Assembly (NCBI GenBank): GCA_966185765.1
Contig: CBIFVZ010000030.1
Coordinates: 1-39,700, forward strand
Source of the DNA: CBIFVZ01 sp966185765
GTDB lineage: Bacteria; Pseudomonadota; Gammaproteobacteria; Enterobacterales; Enterobacteriaceae
Direction: 5' to 3'
DNA: 39,700 nt
A program made the position numbers and the translations under genes. The notes beneath the pieces are model-generated. The model ran no database searches. It was not told the origin of the DNA and saw only the letters and a list, made by a program, of their open reading frames with translations. Of the stretch, positions 8,133 through 17,850 are shown piece by piece; positions within the stretch are counted from its first letter, which is position 1, and each line of letters begins with the position of its first letter.

Positions 8133-9506
8133 TCAGCCAGGACGATTTTGCGCATCCGCAATGGCCTGTGCAACCTGCTGCCCGGAAACCCCGCCCTTCG
8201 CACTACGCTTCTCCAGGCAGGACTGTAGCGACAATACCGGATAGACATCATCAGCAATTACGCTACTGAATTTCTGCAGGTCGGCCAGTGCCAGCCCCTC
8301 CAGCGGTTTACTCTGGCGAATGGCTTCAACGACCGCCTCGCCCACGATATGGTGCGCTTCACGAAACGCAATGCCTTTTGCCACCAGATAATCCGCAAGC
8401 TCCGTTGCGTTCGCATAACCCTGCTGCGCCGCTTCCTGACAACGAGGGCGACGAATCTGAATACCGTCCAGCGCCAGCGCTGCCATGTGCAGACAGTCAA
8501 GCCAGGTGTCGAGCGCGTCAAACAGACCCTCTTTGTCTTCCTGCATATCTTTATTGTACGCCAGCGGCAGGCCTTTAAGCGTCATCATCATGCCCGTGAG
8601 TGCGCCCTGCACGCGGCCACATTTACCACGAATAAGCTCCAGCGCATCCGGGTTTTTCTTCTGCGGCATCAGCGATGAGCCGGAGGTCACGCGGTCAGAG
8701 AGCTCCACAAAGCCCGCTTCGCCAGAATTAAAGAAAATCAGGTCTTCGGCAAAGCGCGACAGGTGCACCATACCTATAGAGGCATTTGAGAGCAGCTCCA
8801 GTACGTGATCACGGTCAGACACGCTGTCAAGACTGTTACGGGTCGCCGAAGCAAAGCCAAGCCAGCCTGCCAGTTGCTCGCGGTCAATATCATAAGCCGT
8901 GCCGGCCAGCGCGCCGCTACCCAGTGGGCTGACGTCCAGACGCTTCACGGTATCCTGCAGGCGGCTTTCATCACGCGCCAGCATCTCAACGTACGCCATG
9001 CACCAGTGAGCAAAGGTCACCGGTTGTGCGCGTTGCAGGTGTGTGTAACCAGGCATTACCGCGTCCTGATTTGCCTGCGCGGTCTCCACCAGCACCTGCT
9101 GCAGCTCCCGAATAGCACTGAGCAGTACCGATGCCTGCTCCTTACACCACAATTTAAGGTCGGTCGCCACCTGGTCGTTACGGCTGCGCCCGGTATGCAG
9201 TTTCTTACCCAGTTGGCCAACTTTCTCGATGAGCTTGCCTTCCACCCAGCTGTGGATATCTTCTGCATCGCTTTCAAGAATCTGTTGCGGATTGGCCTGC
9301 ACTTGCGCCAGAAGCGCGTTCAACGCACCTTCCAGCTGCTGCTGCTCATCAGTACTCAGCACGCCTACGGTCACCAGCGCTTTGGACCAGGCAACAGAGC
9401 CGACGATATCCTGCTCAGCCAGGCGATAGTCAAACCGCAGAGAGTCATTAAACTGCTTGAACCGCTGGTCCGCTGCCTGAGTAAAACGCCCACCCCAAAG
9501 TGCCAT
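8133..9506 (-). CDS. argH: Argininosuccinate lyase ArgH
   Basis: Last step of arginine synthesis: argininosuccinate to arginine plus fumarate, in the cytoplasm. The start at MALWGGRFTQ gives 457 residues, the E. coli length; the open frame continues 30 codons upstream, but those codons are unlike the family. The fumarase/lyase superfamily signature GSSLMPQKKNPD holds the flexible catalytic loop, and HTGRSRNDQ and GYTHLQRAQP are also present. It is last in argCBGH, 99 bp after argG, with a hairpin in the gap. Confidence 0.97.
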   Translation of the reverse strand: MALWGGRFTQAADQRFKQFNDSLRFDYRLAEQDIVGSVAWSKALVTVGVLSTDEQQQLEGALNALLAQVQANPQQILESDAEDIHSWVEGKLIEKVGQLGKKLHTGRSRNDQVATDLKLWCKEQASVLLSAIRELQQVLVETAQANQDAVMPGYTHLQRAQPVTFAHWCMAYVEMLARDESRLQDTVKRLDVSPLGSGALAGTAYDIDREQLAGWLGFASATRNSLDSVSDRDHVLELLSNASIGMVHLSRFAEDLIFFNSGEAGFVELSDRVTSGSSLMPQKKNPDALELIRGKCGRVQGALTGMMMTLKGLPLAYNKDMQEDKEGLFDALDTWLDCLHMAALALDGIQIRRPRCQEAAQQGYANATELADYLVAKGIAFREAHHIVGEAVVEAIRQSKPLEGLALADLQKFSSVIADDVYPVLSLQSCLEKRSAKGGVSGQQVAQAIADAQNRPG

Positions 9507-9555
9507 AGTCATGCTCCATTTCATCTGAATCTGTTGCCCGAAGGCCGTTAATAGC

Positions 9556-9579
9556 AGGCCCGGACAGATGCCCGGGCCT
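9556..9579. repeat. Inverted repeat between argG and argH
   Basis: AGGCCCGG (9556-9563) and CCGGGCCT (9572-9579) make an 8-bp GC-rich stem with an 8-base loop in the argG-argH gap. There is no T run on either strand, so it is not a clear terminator. It may affect mRNA stability or relative expression of argH. Confidence 0.6.
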
Positions 9580-9605
9580 TTGGTACCACTCGTCAATAAG
9601 CCCGA

Positions 9606-10823
9606 TTAACGCTTTTTCTCGTTCAGCGCACGGATGCGTGATGACAAAGAGAACAGGCGGATAAAGCCGCCAGCGTGGCTGTGGTCGTACACTTCATCTT
9701 CACCGAAGGTAGCGAACTCTTCGTTGTACAGGCTATTTGGCGATTTCTTCTGAATCGCGGTCACGCTGCCTTTATATAGTTCCAGCACCACTTCACCGTT
9801 AACTTCCTGGGCGAGTGATTCAGCGGCAGCCTGCAAAGACTGGCGCAGCGGGGCAAACCAACGGCCATCGTAAACCACATAAGACATTTCCAGGCCAACC
9901 TGCTCACGCCATTTGAAGCTGTCGCGATCCAGTACCAGCTGCTCAACACCGCGCAGCGCAGCCATCATGATGGTGCCCCCCGGGGTTTCATAGCAGCCAC
10001 GGGACTTAATGCCCACCAGGCGATTTTCCACGATATCCACGCGGCCTACGCCGTGTTTAGCGCCAATCTGGTTGAGTTTTTCCAGGCACTGGAACGGGCT
10101 CAGCGCTTCGCCGTTTACCGCCACCACTTTACCGTGTTCCACTTTTACCGTGACCTGTTCAGCCTGGTCCGGTGCTTCTTTCGGATCTACCGTCCAGACC
10201 CAGCAATCTTTGTTAGCCGCGTTCCACGGGCTTTCCAGCACGCCACCTTCTGTTGAGATGTGCCAGGCGTTCTCGTCACGGCTGTAAATCTTCTCAAGCG
10301 ATGCCGTGGTCGGGATATCGCGCGCTTTCAGGTAATCGAGCAGCGCTTCACGGGAACGCAGGTTCCACTCACGCCACGGCGCAATCACTTTAAGCTCTGG
10401 CGCCAGGGCAGCCCAGGCGGACTCAAAACGCACCTGGTCGTTACCTTTACCGGTAGCACCGTGGCACAGCGCGTCTGCGCCCACTTTCTTCGCCACGTCA
10501 ACCAGCGCTTTGGCAATCAGCGGACGCGCCATTGAGGTACCCAGCAGATAGCTGCCTTCATACAGCGCACCAGACTGCAACACCGGATATACGTAATCGC
10601 TGATGAATTCTTCACGCGCGTCTACGACGTAGCACTCGACTGCGCCAGAGCGCAGCGCTTTCTGCTCAACGCCTTTGAGGTCGTCACGATCCTGGCCAAT
10701 GTCCACCACGCAGGCGACCACTTCACACCCTTCATAGTTTTCTTTCAGCCACGGAATGATAGCTGAGGTGTCCAGGCCGCCGGAGTAAGCCAGTACCACT
10801 TTTTTGATGCCGTGATTTTTCAT
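9606..10823 (-). CDS. argG: Argininosuccinate synthase ArgG (short form)
   Basis: Joins citrulline and aspartate with ATP to give argininosuccinate. Started at MKNHGIKKV (405 residues) with AAAGGAAAAAAG just upstream; the 46 codons before it, although open, do not resemble the family. The PP-loop LAYSGGLDTS binds ATP near the N-terminus, and GATGKGNDQVRFE and the citrulline/aspartate-binding regions follow. It is about 400 residues, the common bacterial type, unlike the 447-residue ArgG of E. coli K-12, which is encoded elsewhere on that chromosome. It lies between argB (25-bp gap) and argH. Confidence 0.96.
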   Translation of the reverse strand: MKNHGIKKVVLAYSGGLDTSAIIPWLKENYEGCEVVACVVDIGQDRDDLKGVEQKALRSGAVECYVVDAREEFISDYVYPVLQSGALYEGSYLLGTSMARPLIAKALVDVAKKVGADALCHGATGKGNDQVRFESAWAALAPELKVIAPWREWNLRSREALLDYLKARDIPTTASLEKIYSRDENAWHISTEGGVLESPWNAANKDCWVWTVDPKEAPDQAEQVTVKVEHGKVVAVNGEALSPFQCLEKLNQIGAKHGVGRVDIVENRLVGIKSRGCYETPGGTIMMAALRGVEQLVLDRDSFKWREQVGLEMSYVVYDGRWFAPLRQSLQAAAESLAQEVNGEVVLELYKGSVTAIQKKSPNSLYNEEFATFGEDEVYDHSHAGGFIRLFSLSSRIRALNEKKR

Positions 10824-10848
10824 TCTTTTTTCCTTTGAAAGCTTTGAA

Positions 10849-11622
10849 TTACGCAATAATCCGGGTACCAATCGGCACGCCGTTAAACAAAGAGGGAAGC
10901 TGCTCAGCATGGCGCCAGGAAGCGATATCGACCGGGCGGCCCAGCGTGCGCGCAGCGTCAAGCGCCGCGTTCACTTTCACAATCATGCCGTCGGTAATAA
11001 TGCCCTGCGCAATCAGCTCATCGGCACGCGTGGCCGTCATTTCAGCAATGCGCTGGCCTTTGCCATCCAGGATGCCGCTCACGTCGGAGAGCAAAATCAG
11101 GTCCGCGCCAAGCGTTGCCGCCAGCGCGGTAGCTGCCTGATCCGCATTCACGTTCATCAGCTCGCCGCCATCAGTGATGCCGATAGAGCTGACCACTGGC
11201 AAAAAGCCTGCATCGAGCAACCCGCTAATCAGCTTCGGTGAACCCGGCTCAGCCTTGCCAACGTGACCCAGAGCTTCATCTAGCTGGCTCACCTTGACGG
11301 CATCACCATCACCCAGGCACAGGCCCACAGCGTCAATCTTGTGACGCTTCGCCCATGCCAGCAGCGTTTTATTGGCCGTTCCCGCCAGCGCACCGGTAAT
11401 GATGTCGATTTGATCTGCAGGTGTTACCCGCAAGCCATTTTTCTTTTGTACCGGCAACGCGAGCTTTTTCATCAGCTCATCAACCAGACAGCCGCCACCG
11501 TGCACAATCACCAACGGGCGCTGATGCGTCTGTCGGTAAGCCACCAGCGCGCCAAACAGACGCTCCAGCGCCTCTTCGCTGTCCAGTAATACGCCGCCTA
11601 ACTTAATAATTAACGGATTCAT
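10849..11622 (-). CDS. argB: Acetylglutamate kinase ArgB
   Basis: Phosphorylates N-acetyl-L-glutamate, the second step of the acetylated arginine path. The start at MNPLIIKLGG gives 257 residues (E. coli 258). Amino acid kinase motifs are visible: the N-terminal IIKLGG lysine loop, VIVHGGG, NVNADQAATALA, and LLSDVSGILDGKG near the ATP site. It sits 19 bp after argC and 25 bp before argG, so it is co-transcribed. Confidence 0.97.
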   Translation of the reverse strand: MNPLIIKLGGVLLDSEEALERLFGALVAYRQTHQRPLVIVHGGGCLVDELMKKLALPVQKKNGLRVTPADQIDIITGALAGTANKTLLAWAKRHKIDAVGLCLGDGDAVKVSQLDEALGHVGKAEPGSPKLISGLLDAGFLPVVSSIGITDGGELMNVNADQAATALAATLGADLILLSDVSGILDGKGQRIAEMTATRADELIAQGIITDGMIVKVNAALDAARTLGRPVDIASWRHAEQLPSLFNGVPIGTRIIA

Positions 11623-11641
11623 CCTCGTACCTGACTGTCGG

Positions 11642-12646
11642 TTAAATAAGGGATTCGGTTTCAGCAAAGCCAAACCGCAGGTTAGCGCACTGAACCGCCT
11701 GCGCTGCGGCACCTTTGAGGAGGTTGTCCTCCGTGGCGACGACTATCAGATGTTCGCCCTGAACGGCAAAGCCAATATCGCAATACGGCAAGCCCACCAC
11801 ATTTTTCAGCGCCGGTACACCGTTGTCGTACAGGCGCACCAGCGGTTTATCGGCATAGGCGGCATTAAAGGCCGCCGCAACCTGCTCACGAGTCACACCC
11901 GCTTTCAGGCGACAGGTGATCGTTTCCAGAATGCCACGCGGGAAATTGCCCAGATGCGGCGTAAAAATCACATCCGCCCCGAGATGGGCTGAGATTTCTG
12001 GCTGGTGACGATGGGTAAAAATGCCGTAGGGCTGAAGGCTGACTTCACAGAAGCTGTTGGAAAGCGCGGCTTTACGCCCTGCGCCGCTCACGCCGCTGGT
12101 CGCGTTAATGACCGGCCATTGCGTCAGTTCCAGAAGGTCATTATCGATAAGCGGCTTGAGGGACAGCTGCGCCGCGGTGGGGTAGCAGCCAGGCACCGCA
12201 ATCAGATTCGCTTCTTTGAGCTTTGCGCTCTGCCATTCAGCCAGGCCGTAAACCGCCTGCTCAAGCAAATCCGGGTGCTGATGGGTAAAGCCGTAATACG
12301 TCTGGTAGAAAGTGGCGTCGTTCACGCGATACGCGCCTGAAAGGTCAAACACCACGCAACCAGCCTGTAAAAAAAGCGGGGCTAAGTCGTGGCTGACTTC
12401 ATGAGCGGTTGCCAGAAACACCACATCGGCGTTTGCCGCGAATTCACTGACGTCATCCATCGGCTGTAGCGGCAGATCAATGCGCCCTTTCAGCTGCGGA
12501 TGCAGATCGGAGATTAATTTTCCTGCATCTGCACTTTGCGCTGAAACCGTCAAAGCGGTTATGTTCATATGTGGATGGCGATGGATATAGCTCGCAAGCT
12601 CTGCGCCGGTATAACCGCTGGCGCCAACGATCAGCGTTTTCAACAT
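11642..12646 (-). CDS. argC: N-acetyl-gamma-glutamyl-phosphate reductase ArgC
   Basis: NADPH-dependent reduction of acetylglutamyl phosphate to the semialdehyde, the third step of arginine synthesis. The 334 residues equal E. coli ArgC. It has the N-terminal Rossmann motif VGASGYTGAE (residues 7-16), the catalytic cysteine in AVPGCYPTAAQ, and HRHQPEI. It is the first gene of argCBGH, with the promoter and ARG boxes directly upstream. Confidence 0.97.
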   Translation of the reverse strand: MLKTLIVGASGYTGAELASYIHRHPHMNITALTVSAQSADAGKLISDLHPQLKGRIDLPLQPMDDVSEFAANADVVFLATAHEVSHDLAPLFLQAGCVVFDLSGAYRVNDATFYQTYYGFTHQHPDLLEQAVYGLAEWQSAKLKEANLIAVPGCYPTAAQLSLKPLIDNDLLELTQWPVINATSGVSGAGRKAALSNSFCEVSLQPYGIFTHRHQPEISAHLGADVIFTPHLGNFPRGILETITCRLKAGVTREQVAAAFNAAYADKPLVRLYDNGVPALKNVVGLPYCDIGFAVQGEHLIVVATEDNLLKGAAAQAVQCANLRFGFAETESLI

Positions 12647-12767
12647 CGGGGCTAAACCTTCTTAACGTCATAAGTACCCGGGCAGCGGCGCTTGCGCCCG
12701 CCCGTGAGATTGGTGAAAAACTCAGTATCTGTGTTCAGGTTCTGAGGCTTTCTTTGTGTCGAGTGAT

Positions 12768-12806
12768 AATGTATTTTTATTCATTATAACTGCATGATTA
12801 TTTACC
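12768..12806. promoter_or_regulatory. Two ARG boxes (ArgR operator) between argC and argE
   Basis: Box 1 (12768-12785), AATGTATTTTTATTCATT, fits the ArgR consensus WNTGAATWWWWATTCANW with one mismatch in the core. After exactly 3 bp, box 2 (12789-12806) keeps TG.AT....ATT.A with a few mismatches. A pair spaced by 3 bp is the standard ArgR hexamer site. A perfect TATAAT on the minus strand (12788-12783) for argCBGH lies in the operator, so ArgR-arginine would block both directions, as in E. coli argECBH. Confidence 0.88.
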
Positions 12807-12830
12807 ATTGCGACCTGAGGCCTGTCAACA

Positions 12831-13982
12831 GTGAAGACAAAAATACCGCCCTTTATAGAAATTTACCGTGAGCTTATCGCCACCCCGTCGATAAGTGCCA
12901 CCGAAGCCGCGCTGGATCAGAGCAATGCCACACTGATTACTCTTCTGGCGGGTTGGTTTAAGGACCTGGGTTTCCATGTTGAAGTGCAACCCGTGCCAGG
13001 CACACGTGAGAAGTTCAACATGCTGGCGAGTACCGGCACTGGCGCTGGCGGCCTGCTGCTGGCGGGGCATACCGATACCGTGCCGTTTGACGATGGCCGC
13101 TGGACTCGCGACCCGTTCACGTTGACTGAACACGACAACAAGCTCTACGGGCTAGGCACGGCCGATATGAAAGGCTTCTTCGCCTTTGTGCTTGATGCCC
13201 TGCGCGACGTTGATGTAACAAAGCTTAAAAAGCCGCTGTACATTCTGGCGACCGCCGATGAAGAAACCACCATGACGGGCGCGCGCTACTTTGCCGAAAA
13301 CACCACCATTCGCCCGGACTGCGCCATTATTGGCGAACCCACCTCGCTACAGCCAGTACGCGCACATAAAGGCCATATTTCCACAGCGGTACGTGTGCTG
13401 GGTCAGTCAGGGCACTCCAGCGACCCGGCACGCGGCGTAAACGCCATTGAACTGATGCACGCCGCGATTGGCCACATTATGGAATTGCGCGACAGCCTGA
13501 AAACGCGTTATCACTTTGAAGCCTTTACCGTACCGTATCCCACGCTTAACCTCGGCTATATTCACGGCGGCGACGCGCCTAACCGCATCTGCGCCTGCTG
13601 CGAAATGCACATGGACATTCGCCCACTGCCGGGTATGACATTGAGCGATCTTGATGGCCTGCTCAACGACGCGTTAGCCCCGGTGAGCGAGCGCTGGCCT
13701 GGTCGCCTTACGGTCTCCGAACTGCATCCCCCCATTCCTGGCTACGAATGCCCGGCGGATCATGAGCTGGTACAGGTGGTTGAAAAACTGCTCGGCACCC
13801 AAACCGAGGTTGTCAACTACTGTACCGAAGCGCCGTTTATCCAGAATGTCTGCCCGACGCTGGTACTGGGTCCCGGCTCCATCAACCAGGCCCATCAGCC
13901 GGACGAGTATCTTGAAACTCGTTTTATCAAACCCACCCGGGAGCTTATCAGTCAGGTTGTGCACCATTTCTGCTGGCACTGA
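12831..13982 (+). CDS. argE: Acetylornithine deacetylase ArgE
   Basis: Zinc enzyme that removes acetate from N-acetylornithine to give ornithine. The product is 383 residues, as in E. coli, with a GTG start (12831) preceded by TGAGG about ten bases upstream. M20 peptidase motifs: LLLAGHTDTVPFDDGRW (metal ligand His and catalytic Asp), GLGTADMKGF (bridging Asp), ATADEETTM (catalytic Glu), and the C-terminal GPGSINQAHQPDEY with a His ligand. It is divergent from argCBGH and shares its operator. Confidence 0.97.
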   Translation: MKTKIPPFIEIYRELIATPSISATEAALDQSNATLITLLAGWFKDLGFHVEVQPVPGTREKFNMLASTGTGAGGLLLAGHTDTVPFDDGRWTRDPFTLTEHDNKLYGLGTADMKGFFAFVLDALRDVDVTKLKKPLYILATADEETTMTGARYFAENTTIRPDCAIIGEPTSLQPVRAHKGHISTAVRVLGQSGHSSDPARGVNAIELMHAAIGHIMELRDSLKTRYHFEAFTVPYPTLNLGYIHGGDAPNRICACCEMHMDIRPLPGMTLSDLDGLLNDALAPVSERWPGRLTVSELHPPIPGYECPADHELVQVVEKLLGTQTEVVNYCTEAPFIQNVCPTLVLGPGSINQAHQPDEYLETRFIKPTRELISQVVHHFCWH

Positions 13983-13987
13983 TGCCT

Positions 13988-14018
13988 TTTTCGCCCTTTT
14001 CGCAAGAGAGGGCGAAAA
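13988..14018. repeat. Hairpin downstream of argE
   Basis: TTTTCGCCCT (13988-13997) and AGGGCGAAAA (14009-14018) form a perfect 10-bp stem with an 11-base loop just after the argE stop. The plus strand has no T tail, so it may stabilise or end the transcript only weakly. The remaining argE-ppc gap (to 14204) holds a possible ppc promoter, TTGACG near 14125 and TTTATA near 14149, which I am not sure of. Confidence 0.6.
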
Positions 14019-14204
14019 TCCACATCATTCACAAGCCTATAAGTAAAACTAATCTGCCGCGTTCTGACTTTAATTTCTCAAATTTCCCGCAGTTACACGT
14101 TTGCTGAACCGATTTCGCCGCATTTGACGAATGCTTTGCGACGTGGCTTTATAAAGAGAGATGCTGTGCCATAAGGCAAGCCTGGCAAAAATATTTGGGG
14201 ACAT

Positions 14205-16856
14205 ATGAACGAACAATATTCTGCTTTGCGAAGCAACGTAAGTCAGCTCGGTAAACTCCTGGGGGATACTATCCGGGAAGCACTGGGAGAACACATCCTC
14301 GATCGTGTCGAGACGATTCGTAAGTTGTCTAAAGCGTCACGCTCTGGTGATGATGCCAGCCGCCAGGAGTTGCTCACGACGCTGCAAAATCTGTCTAACG
14401 ACGAGCTTTTGCCCGTTGCACGCGCGTTTAGCCAGTTCCTGAATCTTGCCAATACTGCCGAGCAATATCACAGCATCTCCGCTAAAGGTGAAGCCGCCAG
14501 CAACCCGGAAGTGATTGCCAAAACCCTGAGGAAATTAAAATCGCAGCCGGATCTGAGTGATGATGCCATCCGTCGCGCCATTGAGTCGCTGTCTCTGGAG
14601 CTGGTGCTGACAGCACACCCTACCGAAATTACGCGCCGTACGCTTATCCACAAAATGGTGGAAGTGAACAACTGCCTTAAGCAGCTTGATAACAAGGACC
14701 TCGCTGACTACGAACGTCATCAGATTATGCGCCGCCTGCGCCAGCTGATTGCCCAGTCCTGGCACACCGACGAAATCCGCAAACATCGCCCTTCGCCCAT
14801 TGAAGAAGCAAAATGGGGTTTCGCGGTGGTGGAAAACAGCCTCTGGGAAGGCGTGCCGAGCTATTTACGCGAACTGAACGAACAACTGGAAGCGCATTTT
14901 AACTACCAGCTGCCGGTGGATTTTGTGCCGGTACGCTTCACCTCCTGGATGGGCGGTGACCGTGACGGCAACCCGAATGTTACGGCCAATATCACACGTG
15001 AAGCCTTGCTGCTTAGCCGCTGGAAAGCGACCGACCTGTTCCTCAAAGACATCCAGGTACTGGTGTCTGAGCTGTCGATGGTGGAGTGCACAGATGAACT
15101 GCGCGCACTGGCCGGTGCCGAAGGCGAGCTGGAGCCGTACCGCTACATTATGAAAGGGCTACGCTCGCAGCTCATGGCCACCCAGGCCTGGCTGGAAGCG
15201 CGCCTCAAGGGCCAGAAACTGCCAAAACCGCAAGGCCTGCTAACACATAACGCCCAGCTGTGGGATCCACTCTACGCCTGCTATAAATCGTTGGTTGCCT
15301 GTGGAATGGGCATTATCGCCAACGGCGACCTGCTCGACACATTACGCCGCGTGAAATGCTTCGGCGTGCCACTGGTACGTATCGATATTCGTCAGGAAAG
15401 CACCCGCCATACCGAAGCGCTGGGTGAACTGACCCGCTATCTCGGCATTGGCGATTATGAAAGCTGGTCTGAGGCTGACAAGCAGGCCTTCCTGATTCGT
15501 GAGTTGAATTCCAAACGCCCGTTGCTGCCGCGCAGCTGGGAGCCAAGCGACGACACCCGTGAAGTGCTGGACACCTGCCGGGTCATTGCTGAGACGCCGC
15601 AAGGCTCCATCGCCGCTTACGTCATTTCTATGGCAAAAACACCGTCTGACGTGCTGGCCGTCCACCTGCTGCTCAAAGAAGCGGGTATTGGCTTTGCGCT
15701 GCCGGTGGCACCGCTGTTTGAAACGCTGGACGACCTGAATAACGCCAACGATGTTATGACCCAGCTTTTGAATATTGACTGGTATCGCGGCTTTATTCAG
15801 GGCAAGCAAATGGTGATGATTGGCTACTCTGACTCTGCTAAAGACGCAGGGGTGATGGCGGCGTCCTGGGCACAGTACCAGGCACAGGACGCGCTTATCA
15901 AAACCTGCGAAAAAGCGGGCATTGAGCTGACGCTGTTCCACGGGCGCGGTGGTTCCATTGGCCGCGGCGGTGCGCCGGCGCATGCCGCACTGCTGTCTCA
16001 GCCGCCAGGCAGCCTCAAAGGTGGACTGCGCGTAACCGAGCAGGGCGAGATGATCCGCTTTAAATACGGACTGCCAGAAATCACCATCAGCAGCCTGTCG
16101 CTCTACACGGGCGCCATCCTTGAGGCTAACCTGCTGCCGCCTCCTGAACCAAAACAGGAATGGCGCAATATTATGGACGAGTTATCGGTCCTGTCGTGCA
16201 ACATGTACCGCAGCTACGTGCGCGAGAATAAAGACTTTGTCCCGTATTTCCGCTCCGCCACACCGGAAGTGGAGCTGGGCAAACTGCCGCTCGGCTCACG
16301 CCCGGCCAAACGTCGCCCGACCGGCGGCGTTGAATCCCTGCGCGCCATTCCGTGGATTTTCGCCTGGACCCAGAACCGCCTGATGCTTCCTGCCTGGCTG
16401 GGTGCAGGTGCTGCGCTACAAAAGGTGGTGGACGACGGCAAGCAGGGCGAGCTGGAAGCCATGTGTCGCGACTGGCCGTTCTTCTCCACGCGCCTGGGCA
16501 TGCTGGAGATGGTGTTCGCTAAAGCCGACCTGTGGCTTGCAGAGTACTACGACCAACGTCTGGTCGTGCCTGAACTGTGGGGACTGGGTAAAGAGTTGCG
16601 TAAACAACTGGCGGCAGACATTCAGCTGGTGCTGACCACCGCTAACGATGCGCACCTGATGGCCGACCTGCCGTGGATTGCCGAGTCCATCATGTTGCGT
16701 AACATCTACACCGACCCGCTTAACGTGTTGCAGGCCGAATTGCTGCACCGCTCACGCCAGGCAGAAGAGAAAGGCGACGAGCCAGACCCACGCGTTGAAC
16801 AAGCGCTGATGGTCACCATTGCAGGCGTCGCTGCTGGCATGCGCAATACCGGCTAA
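14205..16856 (+). CDS. ppc: Phosphoenolpyruvate carboxylase Ppc
   Basis: Anaplerotic fixation of bicarbonate on phosphoenolpyruvate to give oxaloacetate; activated by acetyl-CoA and inhibited by aspartate in the enterobacterial family. The 883 residues match E. coli exactly. It shows LVLTAHPTEITRR (catalytic His near 138), FTSWMGGDRDGNPNV, VMIGYSDSAKDAGVMA, the glycine loop FHGRGGSIGRGGAP, and the invariant C-terminus MRNTG. GGGGAC precedes the ATG. It has its own terminator, and the accessory region begins immediately after it. Confidence 0.98.
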   Translation: MNEQYSALRSNVSQLGKLLGDTIREALGEHILDRVETIRKLSKASRSGDDASRQELLTTLQNLSNDELLPVARAFSQFLNLANTAEQYHSISAKGEAASNPEVIAKTLRKLKSQPDLSDDAIRRAIESLSLELVLTAHPTEITRRTLIHKMVEVNNCLKQLDNKDLADYERHQIMRRLRQLIAQSWHTDEIRKHRPSPIEEAKWGFAVVENSLWEGVPSYLRELNEQLEAHFNYQLPVDFVPVRFTSWMGGDRDGNPNVTANITREALLLSRWKATDLFLKDIQVLVSELSMVECTDELRALAGAEGELEPYRYIMKGLRSQLMATQAWLEARLKGQKLPKPQGLLTHNAQLWDPLYACYKSLVACGMGIIANGDLLDTLRRVKCFGVPLVRIDIRQESTRHTEALGELTRYLGIGDYESWSEADKQAFLIRELNSKRPLLPRSWEPSDDTREVLDTCRVIAETPQGSIAAYVISMAKTPSDVLAVHLLLKEAGIGFALPVAPLFETLDDLNNANDVMTQLLNIDWYRGFIQGKQMVMIGYSDSAKDAGVMAASWAQYQAQDALIKTCEKAGIELTLFHGRGGSIGRGGAPAHAALLSQPPGSLKGGLRVTEQGEMIRFKYGLPEITISSLSLYTGAILEANLLPPPEPKQEWRNIMDELSVLSCNMYRSYVRENKDFVPYFRSATPEVELGKLPLGSRPAKRRPTGGVESLRAIPWIFAWTQNRLMLPAWLGAGAALQKVVDDGKQGELEAMCRDWPFFSTRLGMLEMVFAKADLWLAEYYDQRLVVPELWGLGKELRKQLAADIQLVLTTANDAHLMADLPWIAESIMLRNIYTDPLNVLQAELLHRSRQAEEKGDEPDPRVEQALMVTIAGVAAGMRNTG

Positions 16857-16874
16857 CAAACCACAACCTGCAAC

Positions 16875-16900
16875 ATCCCCGTCTTCAGGCGGGGATTTTA
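16875..16900 (+). terminator. ppc rho-independent terminator
   Basis: ATCCCCG (16875-16881) pairs with CGGGGAT (16890-16896), loop of 8, then TTTA. Confidence 0.78.
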
Positions 16901-16974
16901 TATTATCAGTCACATATTTTTTCATTTACCTGGCGTCATAAAATAACCTATGGATTATTCCATTACGTCTGACG

Positions 16975-17850
16975 TATGGCTATCTACGTGAAACCACGCC
17001 AAAACTTGATGCCCAGCGCGACAGTGACCCGAAATTCATGGTATTTAACGACGTCGTTACCTTACGTCCGTACACAATAGAAATCCTGCAACAGGCACTC
17101 AATTTCAGCAACGAGAAAAATCCCGACCTCTATCTGACTAAGCCATCATTAATGAATATGATGAAACAGGCGGGTTGCAAAACGTACTGGATAACGAACC
17201 AACAAACAATGACCGCTCGTAACACCATGTTGACGGTGTTCTCACGTCAGACGTGACAAGCAATATTATATGAACCAATAGCGCCCCCAGCGCACGCGAA
17301 TACGATATAAATGTGCTGGCACCATTCAAAGCAGTACTCAACGATCCTGCGCCGAAAAAATTTATCATCGTGTATTTGTACGGAGACACATATTAAATAT
17401 CAGTATCGCTACCCCGAACTGGCGAAATGGGACCGTTTCACCGATAAACCGACAATCTTCCTACTAATCTGAACCAGGAGCAGCAGGCAACGTATAACGA
17501 TTATGACAACGCCAATCTGTATAACGACAATGTGCTGTCACAGCTTATCGAGGATTATAAAGCAACAGATCCGAACGGTTTATGCTCTATTTTTCCGATC
17601 ACGGGGAAGAGGTTTATGACACCGCGCCGCACACTCTCCAGGGACGCAATGAGTCCAACTTCCTACGAGCGCTATGTATATCCAACCAATGGCAGGCTGC
17701 CAATTCGAGCGATTTACGCGCCGATGTGAACCGTAAGTTCAGTCTGATGAACCTGATCCGATCTGGCAGGCCTGAGCTACGACGGCTACGATCCAACGCG
17801 AGCGCTGGTCAACCCACAGTTTGCACCCTCTATCCGCTGGATTAGCAACC
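16975..17850 (+). pseudogene. Truncated, frameshifted second copy of cptA
   Basis: This stretch aligns over its whole length with 21139-22048 of the intact cptA downstream, corresponding to residues of about 254-556. The transmembrane domain (residues 1-200) and the GES motif are absent, as are the last 24 or so residues. An extra base after TTCTCACGTCAGACG shifts the frame, CAATAG gives a stop where the intact gene has CAACAG, and net losses of about 34 bp include gaps near 17673 and 17757. It cannot make an enzyme. Similarity begins and ends abruptly, so it is a fragment. It could be the remains of the original gene, or a homology arm brought in with the foreign segment. Confidence 0.9.

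Noticed and set aside
8805..9551. Long open frame (248 codons) on the plus strand across argH
   Set aside because: It lies fully antisense to a clear argH and has no family features. GC-rich third positions explain the open frame.
15342..15983. 213-codon open frame on the minus strand inside ppc
   Set aside because: Antisense to conserved ppc, with no ribosome site or protein motif.
17038..17256. 72-codon frame that could be called a small gene
   Set aside because: It is an internal piece of the cptA fragment beginning at an internal Met, ending by frameshift.
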